A DNA stretch of 64,000 nt, taken from Streptomyces sp. SA15 (GTDB lineage: Bacteria; Actinomycetota; Actinomycetes; Streptomycetales; Streptomycetaceae). Positions 1-8,848 of this stretch are shown here, piece after piece; position 1 is the stretch's first letter, and each line of letters opens with the position of its first letter. Under the pieces are notes generated by a model. The model did not search any database. It saw only the letters and a list, made by a program, of their open reading frames with translations, and was not told where the DNA came from. The DNA lies in the NCBI RefSeq assembly GCF_002291145.1, contig NZ_NTGE01000164.1, forward strand, positions 102,410 to 166,409, given 5' to 3'. A program made the translations under genes and the position numbers.

Positions 1-104
1 TCGGAGCATCAGCAAGCCGATGGGGCAAGGGATTTTCCTGCCGCGTCCGGTGACTTTTCCATGGCAGAAACAAGCGCGACTTAAATCTGAAGGTGGGGGT
101 CGCC

Positions 105-1062
105 ATGAGACAGTCGGGGATTCAAAAGCGGGACGCGGTCAGAGATATCGAGGCTCTTTTCAACCCGCGATCCATCGCCATTGTCGGCGCATCGGACGAT
201 CCGGAGAAGTACGGAAACTGGCTGGCCGCCCGTGCCGTCGTCGGCACCCGCCCGGTGCACCTCGTCAACCGCTCCCGGTCAACGGTGCTGGGGCGCCCCG
301 CCGTTCGTAGCCTCGCGGGCCTCGGAGAAGAGGTCGATCTTGCCGTGGTCACCGTCCCGGCCGCCGCGTTCGAGGAGGCGGTGGACGACGCCCTGAGCGC
401 CGGGGTCCGCGCCATCGTGGGCATCACCTCCGGGCTGGGCGAGCTGGGCGGCGAGCATCTGGTGCGCCAGCGCGCGCTCGTCCAGCGCGTCCGTCAGGCA
501 GGGGCGATCCTGCTCGGCCCCAACTGTCTGGGCGTACTCGACCACACGTCGGCGCTCGACGCCTGCGCCAACACCTTCCCGGTCGGCACGGTGGGGCTGA
601 TCTCGCAGAGCGGCAACATCGCCATCGACGTGGCCGCCCGGCTGGCGGACTACGGCATGGGCATCTCACGCTTCGCGAGCATCGGCAACCAGGCCGACGT
701 CGACTGCGCCGACCTGATCGACTCCATGGCCACTCACGACGGAACCGACGCCGTCGCGGTGTACTGCGAGGGCTTCCAGGAAGGCCGGCGTTTCGCGCGA
801 GCCGCGGCCCGCGCGACCGCGGCGGGCAAGCCCGTCGTTGTGCTGACCGTCGGCCGGGGCGCCGCCTCCGCCCGGGGCGCGGCCTCCCACACCGGAGCCA
901 TGGTCAGCTCCGAGACCGCGATCAGGTCCGTCTGCGCCGCCACCGGGGCCGAACTCGTCACCAGCCCCCCCGAGATGGCGGACCTCCTGCAGGCGCTCAC
1001 CCGCACCGCGCCGCCCACGGGGCCGCGTGTGGCAGTGTTCGCCGACGGCGGCGGTGTACACG
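105..1062 (+). pseudogene. Truncated NDP-forming acyl-CoA synthetase (CoA-binding half)
   Basis: The translation is the N-terminal half of an NDP-forming acetyl/acyl-CoA synthetase, an enzyme that makes acyl-CoA from a free acid and CoA with ATP. The CoA-binding Rossmann segment (IAIVGASDDPEKYGNW, about residues 25-40) and the following ligase domain (LLGPNCLG, LISQSGN, SHTGAM) are clear. Homology stops after VAVFADGGG near 1056, so the family's remaining 350 or so residues, including ATP-grasp, are missing. The ATG at 105 follows a good ribosome site (AAGGTGGGGG); the GTG at 93 is less likely. No stop codon follows, so the frame runs on into the IclR gene, giving a theoretical 671-residue fusion. 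I read it as a broken gene; a piece of the lost domain lies inverted just downstream. Confidence 0.75.
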
Positions 1063-1121
1063 CCGCCGATGCCGACGAGCACGACGGGGCCGAACGACGG
1101 ATCGCGGCGTACACCGCAGCC
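1053..1121 (-). pseudogene. Inverted remnant of an acyl-CoA synthetase ATP-grasp domain
   Basis: Read on the minus strand, 1121 to 1053 encodes GVRRDPSFGPVVLVGIGGVY, a conserved block of the ATP-grasp domain of NDP-forming acyl-CoA synthetases. It sits head-on against the plus-strand gene where that gene's homology ends. The junction holds the 8-bp palindrome GTGTACAC (1054-1061), and both sides encode a GGV motif. The simplest reading is an inversion or deletion inside one ancestral gene. The flanking DNA to 1337 shows no further recognisable protein. Confidence 0.6.
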
Positions 1122-1337
1122 TGCCAGGCGCGGTCTCGCCTTGCGAAACAGATGTGCAATGCGGTACGCACGATGTCAAGGGGTCGAACGGCCCGTCAAG
1201 ACCCTTGGACGGAGGAAGCGGGGAATTTACGCAGGGCGATCAGCAGGGCAGGGTCACTCCGCGGCCGCAACACGGGGTTCACAGGGGGAGGTCAGGAGGC
1301 ACGGGCGGCGTTCGGGCGCTCGGCTACTCTGGCGGTC

Positions 1338-2120
1338 ATGACCAGTAGCGGAAGCCGCCCTCGTGATCATTCGGTGCAGTCCGTCGACCGGGCGGTGTCG
1401 ATTCTGCAGGTGCTGGCCGCACAGGGTCCGTGCGGCGTGACCGAGATCGCCGAAGCGCTGGGCATCCACAAGTCGACCGTGTTCCGGCTGCTGGCGACGC
1501 TGGAGTCGCGGGGAATGGTCGAGCAGAACAGCGAGCGCGGACGGTACCGCATCGGCTCCACGATGGTCGAACTCGCCGGCGGGGCGAGCAAGTCGAACGA
1601 CCTGTCCGCACTGAGTCACTCCATCTGCCAGGAACTCGCCGCGGCCGTGGGCGACACGGTGAACGTCGCGATCCGCGACGGGGACGACGTGATCAGCGTC
1701 GACCAGGCGATCGGTACGTCGATCATGAGCATCGACTGGGTCGGCAAGCGCACTCCGATCCACGCCACGTCGGCGGGCAAGCTCTTCATGGCACACATGC
1801 CCCCGGACGAGGTCGAGAAGATCTTCACGAAGGGCCCTGAGAGGTACACCCCGCACACCATCGTCGACCCGGCGCGCCTCGCGGCCGAGCTGGAGGAGGT
1901 CCGCGAGCGGGGCTACGCCGTCAGTCGCGAGGAGCACGAGATCGGACTGGTCGCCATCGCCGCCCCGATCCGCGACCTGAACGGCCGGATCATCGCCGCC
2001 GTGACCCTCTCCGGCCCGGCCTTCCGCATCAGCGAGGACACCATCCCCGGCCTCGCGGAACAGTTGCTGGCGGCCGGCGCGAAGATCTCCTGGCGCCGCG
2101 GGTACGTGAAGCGAGGCTGA
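1338..2120 (+). CDS. IclR-family transcriptional regulator
   Basis: A 260-residue protein with the IclR layout: an N-terminal winged helix-turn-helix (VDRAVSILQVLAAQG, then IAEALGIHKSTVFRLLATLE, about residues 12-55) and a C-terminal ligand-binding GAF-like domain with HATSAGKLFMA and GYAVSREEHEIGLVAIAAPI. It is complete. The start is the ATG at 1338, where homology begins; no strong ribosome site precedes it, and TACTCT at 1324-1329 could be a -10 box for a nearly leaderless message. The frame is open back into the upstream pseudogene, so a longer artefactual call is possible. It is transcribed toward the betaine demethylation genes and is separated from them by a near-perfect IclR-type dyad, so it probably controls that operon. 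The inducer is unknown. Confidence 0.9.
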   Translation: MTSSGSRPRDHSVQSVDRAVSILQVLAAQGPCGVTEIAEALGIHKSTVFRLLATLESRGMVEQNSERGRYRIGSTMVELAGGASKSNDLSALSHSICQELAAAVGDTVNVAIRDGDDVISVDQAIGTSIMSIDWVGKRTPIHATSAGKLFMAHMPPDEVEKIFTKGPERYTPHTIVDPARLAAELEEVRERGYAVSREEHEIGLVAIAAPIRDLNGRIIAAVTLSGPAFRISEDTIPGLAEQLLAAGAKISWRRGYVKRG

Positions 2121-2185
2121 CCGCGACACCGGGCTGACGCCGGGTGGTGAAGTCGGACCGGAGCAGAGCGAGGACTGGAGGGCTC

Positions 2186-2254
2186 TTGACGACTGGGCCT
2201 TCCAGGCTCCACATTTGTCTCGTATCACGAGGTTGTTTTGCATAGCGAAACAAC
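2186..2254 (+). promoter_or_regulatory. Candidate promoter and IclR-type operator of the betaine operon
   Basis: A TTGACG -35-like box lies at 2186-2191, with a weak -10 candidate around 2210-2215. Downstream, 2232-2254 forms a near-perfect dyad: arm GTTGTTTTGC, centre ATA, arm GCGAAACAAC, matching at 9 of 10 positions. The GTTT..GC/GC..AAAC core is typical of IclR-family operators. It lies after the putative transcription start and before the GTG at 2352, a position suited to repression. Confidence 0.6.
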
Positions 2255-2351
2255 ACCCACGGTTCGGTCTCGTACGGCCGATTCGGCTTCCACCGGCGCG
2301 GCGCACCGACGCAGCCGACGCATCCAGCCCAGAGCGTCCCGAGGAGCGGCT

Positions 2352-4406
2352 GTGCCCTCAACCACCCTGGACCCCCTGCTCCAGCCCTTCGAACTCAAGC
2401 ACCTGACCCTGCGCAACCGCGTCGTGAGCACCTCGCACGAACCGGCGTTCGGCGAGGACGGCATGCCCAAGGACCGCTACCGCGCCTACCACGTCGAAAA
2501 GGCGCGGGGCGGGGTCGGCCTGACGATGATCGGCGGCTCCGCGGTGGTCTCCCCCGACAGCCCGCCTGCCTTCGGCAACCTGCTGCTGTACCGCGACGAC
2601 ATCGTGCCGTGGTTGCGCCGGCTCACCGACGACGTGCACGAAGCCGGGGCCGCGGTCATGTGCCAGGTCACCCATCTCGGCCGCCGTACCAGCAACTACG
2701 CCGGCGACTGGCTCCCCTTGGTGGCCGCATCACCGCTGCGCGAACCCGCACACCGCTCCTTCCCCAAGGCCGCCGAGCCATGGGACCTGGACCGCATCGT
2801 CGCCGACTACGTCGCCGCAGCGCTGCGCTGCCGGGCGGGCGGCCTGGACGGCATCGAGTTGGAGGCATACGGCCACTTCCTGGACAGTTTCCTGTCGCCC
2901 GCGACGAACCACCGCGACGACGAACTCGGCGGCAGCCTGGAGAACCGGATGGCGTTCCCGCGCCGGGTGATCCGGGCCGTGCGCGAAGCCGTCGGTCCCG
3001 ATTTCGTCGTCGGCATCCGGATGTCACTCGACGAGGCCCTGCCCGGCGGCCTGACGTTCGACGAGGCTCGGGTGGCAGCCGAGCGGTTCAGCTCCGACGG
3101 CATCGACTTCATCAGCGCCATCCGGGGCTCCATAGAAAGCGACGCCTCCCTGGCGAAGACGATCCCCTCCATCGGCACGCCGCTCGGGCCCTACCTGGAC
3201 TTCACCGGCGAGATCAAGCGACGCCTGTCCATCCCCGTGATGCACGCGGCCCGCATCGCCGACATCGCAACCGCCCGCCACGCCCTGCGCGAGGGGCTGC
3301 TGGACCTGGTCGGCATGACCCGCGCGCAGATCGCCGATCCGTACCTGGTCGCCAAGGTGAAGGCCCGCCAGGAGGACCGCATCCGGCCCTGCGTCGGGGC
3401 GAGCTACTGCCTTGATGCCATCTACGACTCGGGCGACACCAAGTGTGTCCACAATCCGGCCGCCGGCCGCGAACTGCACGTCCCGCACCTGATTCCCGCC
3501 ACAACAGGCCGTCGTAAAAAGGCAGTTGTCGTCGGGGGCGGTCCGGCCGGCCTGGAAGCGGCGCGCGTGCTGGGCGAGCGTGGCCACGACGTCGTTCTCT
3601 TCGAGGCGAGCGACCAGCCCGGCGGACAGATCAAGCTCGCCGCCTCCAACCCGCGCCGGAACGACCTGATCCAGATCGTCGACTGGCGCGTCGCCGAGTG
3701 CAAGCACCTCGGGACCGACCTGCGCCTGGGAACGTACGCCGAGGCGGACGACGTCCTCGCCGAACACCCCGACCTCGTGATCATCGCTACCGGAGGCATG
3801 CCCGACCGCGGCTTCCTCACCAAGGGCGAGGGCCTGGTCGCCGACACCTGGGACGTGATGACCGGCTCCCTGCGCCGCCCGCGCGGCGAGGTCCTGGTCT
3901 ACGACGACCACGGCGGCTACCCGGCCATGGACGCCGTGGAACTCCTCACGGCCTCCCCCGACGTCCGCATCGAGTACGTCACCCCCGAGCGCACCCTCGC
4001 TCCCGATGTCGGCAGCATGAACTCCCCCGCCTACCTGCGAACGTTCACCGCACACGGGGTCACCACCACGCTCGCCCAGCGGCTGCGCGCCGTGCGCCGC
4101 ACCCTGGACGGACGCCTCGCCGCCACCCTCTACAGCGAGTACACCGAGGCGGAGACCGAGCGGATCGTGGACCACGTGATCGTGGAACACGGGACGCTCC
4201 CGAACGACGAGTTGTACGCCGAACTGCTGCCCGGCTCCACCAACCTCGGCGAGGTCGACCACCGCGCCCTGCTGGCACACGAACAGCAGACGGTGGTCCG
4301 CAACGAGGACGGCCGCTACCAGCTGTTCCGCATCGGCGACGCCGTCGCCTCCCGCAACATCCACGCCGCGATCTACGACGCGCTGCGGCTGTGCCTGCCG
4401 GTCTGA
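2352..4406 (+). CDS. OYE/2,4-dienoyl-CoA-reductase-like flavoenzyme, probable N-methylproline demethylase
   Basis: A 684-residue protein with an N-terminal FMN TIM barrel of the Old Yellow Enzyme family (about residues 1-370) joined to a C-terminal FAD/NAD(P) Rossmann domain starting at AVVVGGGPAGLEAARVLGER. This is the architecture of dienoyl-CoA reductase, trimethylamine dehydrogenase and the N-methylproline (stachydrine pathway) demethylases. The linker reads CVGASYC...KC: three cysteines where the classical 4Fe-4S motif has four, the usual second one being alanine. Start GTG 2352 has GAGGAG seven bases upstream; frames open further up run through the operator and are not used. Followed after 46 bases by a Rieske oxygenase and reductase and then Etf genes, it is best read as oxidative N-demethylation feeding electrons to Etf. 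Confidence 0.8.
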   Translation: MPSTTLDPLLQPFELKHLTLRNRVVSTSHEPAFGEDGMPKDRYRAYHVEKARGGVGLTMIGGSAVVSPDSPPAFGNLLLYRDDIVPWLRRLTDDVHEAGAAVMCQVTHLGRRTSNYAGDWLPLVAASPLREPAHRSFPKAAEPWDLDRIVADYVAAALRCRAGGLDGIELEAYGHFLDSFLSPATNHRDDELGGSLENRMAFPRRVIRAVREAVGPDFVVGIRMSLDEALPGGLTFDEARVAAERFSSDGIDFISAIRGSIESDASLAKTIPSIGTPLGPYLDFTGEIKRRLSIPVMHAARIADIATARHALREGLLDLVGMTRAQIADPYLVAKVKARQEDRIRPCVGASYCLDAIYDSGDTKCVHNPAAGRELHVPHLIPATTGRRKKAVVVGGGPAGLEAARVLGERGHDVVLFEASDQPGGQIKLAASNPRRNDLIQIVDWRVAECKHLGTDLRLGTYAEADDVLAEHPDLVIIATGGMPDRGFLTKGEGLVADTWDVMTGSLRRPRGEVLVYDDHGGYPAMDAVELLTASPDVRIEYVTPERTLAPDVGSMNSPAYLRTFTAHGVTTTLAQRLRAVRRTLDGRLAATLYSEYTEAETERIVDHVIVEHGTLPNDELYAELLPGSTNLGEVDHRALLAHEQQTVVRNEDGRYQLFRIGDAVASRNIHAAIYDALRLCLPV

Positions 4407-4452
4407 GCACCGACCACCCCAGTCAACCCCTCGGTTTTGTCGGAGAGATGAG

Positions 4453-5712
4453 ATGAACGCAGTGACACCCGTCGCCGAGACGGCCGATCTCGTAGCCCGG
4501 CGACCGGCCGGACAGAGCCTGGAAGCCCCCTTCTACACCGGCGAGGAGTTCTTCGGCCTCGACATCGAGGCGATCTTCGCGGGGCACTGGCTCTTCGTCG
4601 CCGCCGAGGCCGAGGTCTCCGAACCCGGCGACTATGTGACGGTCACCCTCGGGCCGTACTCGGTCATCGTCGTCCGCGACGACGAGGAGGACGTACGGGC
4701 CTTCCACAACGTCTGCCGCCACCGCGGCGCCCGCATCCTCAACGAGGAGCGCGGCTCGGTGGGCAACATCGTCTGCGGCTACCACCACTGGACCTACGGC
4801 GTGGACGGCAGACTGCTGCACGCCGAGTCCCAGGCACCCGGCTTCGACCCGAAGTGCTTCGGACTGCGGTCCGTGCACGTCCGCACGGTCGCCGGACTGG
4901 TCTATATCTGCCTGGCCGACGAGCCGCCCGCCGACTTCGACGAGATCATCACCCGCGTCGAGCCGTACCTCGCACCCCACAACCTCGCCAAGGCGAAGGT
5001 CGCCGCCCAGACCGACCTGATCGAGAACGGCAACTGGAAGCTGACCATGGAGAACAACCGGGAGTGCTACCACTGCGTCGGCCACCCCGAGCTCCAGGCC
5101 TGCTACTTCCCCATCTACGGCTATCAGGAGCAGGACATCCCCCCTGCGCTGCGCCCGGCCTACGAGCGTTACCTGCGGGCCGACGCCGACGCCCGTGAGA
5201 CCTACGAGTCACTCGGCCTCCCCTACACGGCGATCGAGGAACTGGACACCCGACCCACCGGCTTCCGTATCCAGCGCGAAGCCCTCGACGGGGCCGGGGA
5301 GTCCTACACCCCGGACGGCACCGCCGCCTGCAAGCGCCTGCTGGCCGAGTTCCCCACCGCCCGCCTGGGCCGCCTGTCCTTCCACACCCAGCCCAACGCC
5401 TGGTTCCACCTCATGGCCGACCACGCGATCACCTTCTCCGCGATCCCCCTCGCCCCGGGCCGCACCTTGGTGCGCACCACCTGGCTCGTGCACGCCGACG
5501 CCGTCGAGGGCGTGGACTACGACCTCGAGACGCTCACCAAGGTCTGGAAGGCCACCAACGACCAGGACGCGGTGTTCGTCGCCCGCGCCCACCAGGGTGT
5601 CAGCAGCCCGGCCTACCTGCCCGGCCCCTACAGTCCGACCGAGCAACAGGTCGAGGCCTTCGTCAACTGGTACATCACCCGGCTCAAGACACACCTGGAG
5701 CGGCAGCGATGA
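4453..5712 (+). CDS. Rieske oxygenase alpha subunit, betaine demethylase type (GbcA/Stc2-like)
   Basis: A 419-residue aromatic-ring-hydroxylase-type oxygenase. The Rieske 2Fe-2S ligands are C88-x-H90 and C108-x2-H111 (CRHRGARI and CGYHHW). The catalytic domain has NWKLTMENNRECYHC, the signature of the glycine betaine and proline betaine (stachydrine) demethylases rather than of arene dioxygenases. The expected reaction is O2-dependent removal of one N-methyl group as formaldehyde. Start ATG follows CGGAGAG at a good distance. Its last bases overlap the reductase gene (ATGA), so the two are translationally coupled. The substrate cannot be fixed from sequence; the N-methylproline-demethylase-like neighbour favours proline betaine over glycine betaine. 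Confidence 0.82.
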   Translation: MNAVTPVAETADLVARRPAGQSLEAPFYTGEEFFGLDIEAIFAGHWLFVAAEAEVSEPGDYVTVTLGPYSVIVVRDDEEDVRAFHNVCRHRGARILNEERGSVGNIVCGYHHWTYGVDGRLLHAESQAPGFDPKCFGLRSVHVRTVAGLVYICLADEPPADFDEIITRVEPYLAPHNLAKAKVAAQTDLIENGNWKLTMENNRECYHCVGHPELQACYFPIYGYQEQDIPPALRPAYERYLRADADARETYESLGLPYTAIEELDTRPTGFRIQREALDGAGESYTPDGTAACKRLLAEFPTARLGRLSFHTQPNAWFHLMADHAITFSAIPLAPGRTLVRTTWLVHADAVEGVDYDLETLTKVWKATNDQDAVFVARAHQGVSSPAYLPGPYSPTEQQVEAFVNWYITRLKTHLERQR

Positions 5713-6746
5713 CCGAGACCGAAGAACTGCTGGTGTGCCGCCAGGTCCACCCGCTCACCCACGACGTCACCACGTTCGTCTTCGAGTACGCCGAACCCCG
5801 CCTCTTCCGGCACGATCCCGGCCAGTTCATCACGCTGACCGTGGACATCGACGGCAGGCCGGTGCAGCGCCGCTACACCATCTCCTCCCCGCCCACCCGC
5901 CCCTTCCTGCTCTCGATCACGGTGAAACGGGTACCGGGGGGACTGGTCTCGAACTGGCTGCACGATCACCTCGAGCCCGGCGACACAGTGCGGGCCCACG
6001 GCCCGCTGGGCGACTTCTCGACGGCCCGCCACCCGGCGTCCAAGTACCTCTTCCTGTCCGGGGGCGTCGGTGTGACACCGTCGATGGCGATGACCAGGAC
6101 GCTCTACGACCTCGCCGACCCGGCCGACGTCGTGTTCGTGCACAGCGCCCGCGCTCCGCGCGACATCGTCTTCCGTCACGAACTCGACCTCATCGCCGCG
6201 ACCGCGCCGAACATCCGCGTGGTCCACATATGCGAAGACGACCGCCCCTACGAACCCTGGGGCGGCTACCGCGGCCGGCTCACCATCGAGACGCTCCGCC
6301 AGGTCGCGCCGGACTTCCTCGAACGCGAGGTCTTCACCTGCGGACCCGCCCCCTACATGGCCGCCGTGCGCGGCATGTTGTCGGAGGCGGGCCTGGACAT
6401 GGACCACTACCACCAGGAGAACTTCACCTTCGAGGCGTTGGAGACATCGACCGCATCGGCCGACACCGCTGACGGTACGGCCGCCGGTTTCAAGGTCCAG
6501 TTCGCCCGCAGCGGACGCACGATCGAGTGCGACGCCGACACCGCGCTCCTCGCCGCCGCCTCCCGAGCCGGGCTCAGCCTGCCGGCCTCCTGCGCACAGG
6601 GCATGTGCGGCACCTGCAAGACGACCCTCGTGTCCGGCTCCGTCGACATGCGGCACAGCGGAGGCATCCGCCCCCGCGAAATCACCCAGAACAAGATCCT
6701 CCTCTGCTGCTCGAAGCCACTGGAAGACCTCGTCATCGACTCATGA
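5709..6746 (+). CDS. Flavin/2Fe-2S reductase of the betaine demethylase (GbcB-like)
   Basis: A 345-residue class IA/III oxygenase reductase. An N-terminal FAD-binding barrel (RRYTISSPPTR, about residue 57) is followed by an NAD-binding domain (LSGGVGVTPSMAM; FTCGPAPYMAAV) and a C-terminal plant-type 2Fe-2S domain (CAQGMCGTCKTTL...CC). It passes electrons from NAD(P)H to the Rieske protein encoded just upstream, with which it overlaps by 4 bp. The order FAD-NAD-ferredoxin and the length match GbcB and other betaine or carnitine monooxygenase reductases. It is complete. Confidence 0.85.
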   Translation: MTETEELLVCRQVHPLTHDVTTFVFEYAEPRLFRHDPGQFITLTVDIDGRPVQRRYTISSPPTRPFLLSITVKRVPGGLVSNWLHDHLEPGDTVRAHGPLGDFSTARHPASKYLFLSGGVGVTPSMAMTRTLYDLADPADVVFVHSARAPRDIVFRHELDLIAATAPNIRVVHICEDDRPYEPWGGYRGRLTIETLRQVAPDFLEREVFTCGPAPYMAAVRGMLSEAGLDMDHYHQENFTFEALETSTASADTADGTAAGFKVQFARSGRTIECDADTALLAAASRAGLSLPASCAQGMCGTCKTTLVSGSVDMRHSGGIRPREITQNKILLCCSKPLEDLVIDS

Positions 6747-6821
6747 GAACAGCACGGCACCAACCGGACCGTGGTCCTGGCGAAGGACACCGGCACCGCA
6801 TCACCCCGAAAAGGACAGCCA

Positions 6822-7622
6822 GTGAGCTCGAGGATCGTTGTCACCGTGAAGTACGTGCCCGACGCCACGGGCGACCGGCACTTCGCCGCTGACCTGACCG
6901 TCGACCGGGACGACGTGGACGGTCTGCTCTCCGAGCTCGACGAGTACGCGGTCGAGCAGGCGCTGCAGATCTCCGAAGACCGGCGGGAAAAGGGGGACGA
7001 CGACGTGGAGATCACCGTCCTGACGGTGGGCCCCAAGGACGCCAAGGACGCGCTGCGCAAGGCGCTGTCCATGGGCGCCGACAAGGCGATCCACGTCGAG
7101 GACGACGACCTGCACGGCACCGACGCCATCGGCACCTCCCTGGTGCTGGCCAAGGCGATCGAGAAGGCCGGCTACGACCTGGTGATCTCCGGCATGGCCT
7201 CCACCGACGGCACCATGGGCGTCGTTCCCGCGCTGCTCGCCGAGCGTCTCGGCGTCCCGCAGGTCACCCTGCTCTCCGAGGTCTCCTACGAGGACGGTGT
7301 CGTCAAGGGCCGCCGTGACGGCGACGCCGCCTCGGAGCAGGTCGAGGCGCAGCTCCCGGCCGTCGTGTCCGTCACCGACCAGTCGGGCGAGGCGCGTTAC
7401 CCGTCCTTCAAGGGCATCATGGCGGCCAAGAAGAAGCCGGTTCAGTCCTGGGACCTGTCCGACCTGGACATCGAGGCCGACGAGGTCGGTCTGGACGGCG
7501 CCTACACCACGGTCGACGCCGCGGCCGAGCGCCCGGCCCGCACGGCCGGCACGATCGTCAAGGACGAGGGCGAGGGCGGCAAGCAGTTCGCTGAGTTCCT
7601 CGCGAGCCAGAAGTTCATCTGA
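6822..7622 (+). CDS. etfB: Electron transfer flavoprotein beta subunit
   Basis: A 266-residue EtfB. Family landmarks are VVTVKYVPD at the N-terminus, the DEYAVEQALQI stretch, and the AMP-site region KAIEKAGYDLVISGMASTDGTMGVVPALLAERLG. The start is GTG 6822, with AAGGAC about six bases upstream; an ATG-like extension to 6771 is not needed. With EtfA it forms the heterodimeric FAD carrier that moves electrons from flavin dehydrogenases to the quinone pool. Its place directly after the demethylase genes suggests it serves the OYE-type demethylase upstream, although it could also be a general Etf. Confidence 0.93.
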   Translation: MSSRIVVTVKYVPDATGDRHFAADLTVDRDDVDGLLSELDEYAVEQALQISEDRREKGDDDVEITVLTVGPKDAKDALRKALSMGADKAIHVEDDDLHGTDAIGTSLVLAKAIEKAGYDLVISGMASTDGTMGVVPALLAERLGVPQVTLLSEVSYEDGVVKGRRDGDAASEQVEAQLPAVVSVTDQSGEARYPSFKGIMAAKKKPVQSWDLSDLDIEADEVGLDGAYTTVDAAAERPARTAGTIVKDEGEGGKQFAEFLASQKFI

Positions 7623-7683
7623 GCCCTGAGCTCGACTTCGTTGACCGCCCTCACCACTTCGCAAGCAGGAGAGAAGAAGTCCC

Positions 7684-8640
7684 ATGGCTGAAGTTCTCAT
7701 CTACGTCGGCCAGGTGGACGGTGCCGTCCGCAAGCCCACACTGGAACTGCTGACCCTGGCCCGCCGCATCGGCGAGCCCGTCGCCGTCGCCCTCGGCAAC
7801 GGCGCCGCCGACACCGCCGCCACGCTCGCCGAGCACGGCGCGGCCCGGGTCCTCACCCACGACGCGTCCGAGTACGCCGAGTACCTGGTCGTACCGAAGG
7901 TCGAGGCGCTGCAGGTGGCTGTCGAGGCCGTCTCCCCGGCCGCCGTACTGGTGCCGTCCTCCGCCGAGGGCAAGGAGATCGCCGCCCGTCTGGCGCTGCG
8001 CATCGGCTCCGGCATCATCACCGACGCCGTCGACCTGGAGGCCGGCGACGAGGGCCCGATCGCGACGCAGTCAGTGTTCGCCGCGTCCTTCACCACCAAG
8101 TCCCGCATCACCAAGGGCACCCCGGTCATCACCGTCAAGCCGAACTCGGCCGCCGTCGAGCCCACCCCCGCCGCCGGTGCGGTCGAGGCCCTGAACGTCA
8201 CCTTCTCGGACAAGGCGACCGGCACCAAGGTCACCGGCCGCACTGCGCGCGAATCGACCGGTCGTCCTGAGCTGACCGAGGCCGCGATCGTGGTCTCCGG
8301 CGGCCGCGGCGTGGGCGGCGACTTCTCCCCCGTAGAAGCCCTCGCCGACAGCCTCGGCGCGGCCGTCGGCGCCTCCCGCGCCGCGGTGGACGCCGGCTGG
8401 TACCCGCACACCCATCAGGTCGGTCAGACCGGCAAGAGCGTGTCCCCCCAGCTGTACATCGCGAGCGGCATCTCCGGCGCCATCCAGCACCGCGCCGGCA
8501 TGCAGACCTCGAAGACCATCGTCGCCGTCAACAAGGACGCCGAGGCCCCGATCTTCGACCTCGTCGACTACGGCGTCGTCGGCGACCTCTTCGACGTCGT
8601 CCCGCAGCTCACCGAGGAGATCAAGACCCGCAAGGATTGA
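7684..8640 (+). CDS. etfA: Electron transfer flavoprotein alpha subunit
   Basis: A 318-residue EtfA, full length. The C-terminal FAD-binding domain shows SGGRGVGGDFSPVEALADSLGA and the conserved PHTHQVGQTGKSVSPQLY and GISGAIQHRAGM segments. The ATG at 7684 follows GGAGAGAAG. It lies 61 bases after etfB in the same operon and closes the betaine demethylation block: the next gene downstream is a truncated UvrA-like stub at the edge of a rearranged region. Confidence 0.94.
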   Translation: MAEVLIYVGQVDGAVRKPTLELLTLARRIGEPVAVALGNGAADTAATLAEHGAARVLTHDASEYAEYLVVPKVEALQVAVEAVSPAAVLVPSSAEGKEIAARLALRIGSGIITDAVDLEAGDEGPIATQSVFAASFTTKSRITKGTPVITVKPNSAAVEPTPAAGAVEALNVTFSDKATGTKVTGRTARESTGRPELTEAAIVVSGGRGVGGDFSPVEALADSLGAAVGASRAAVDAGWYPHTHQVGQTGKSVSPQLYIASGISGAIQHRAGMQTSKTIVAVNKDAEAPIFDLVDYGVVGDLFDVVPQLTEEIKTRKD

Positions 8641-8698
8641 CCCCGCTCAGGCGTAAAAGGCCCGCTGCTCAGCACACGACCCGTACGGAGCCCCCGCC

Positions 8699-8848
<150 letters not shown>

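Noticed and set aside
5628..6656. Open frame of 342 codons antisense to the betaine reductase
   Set aside because: Shadow of the reductase; no motifs and no ribosome site.
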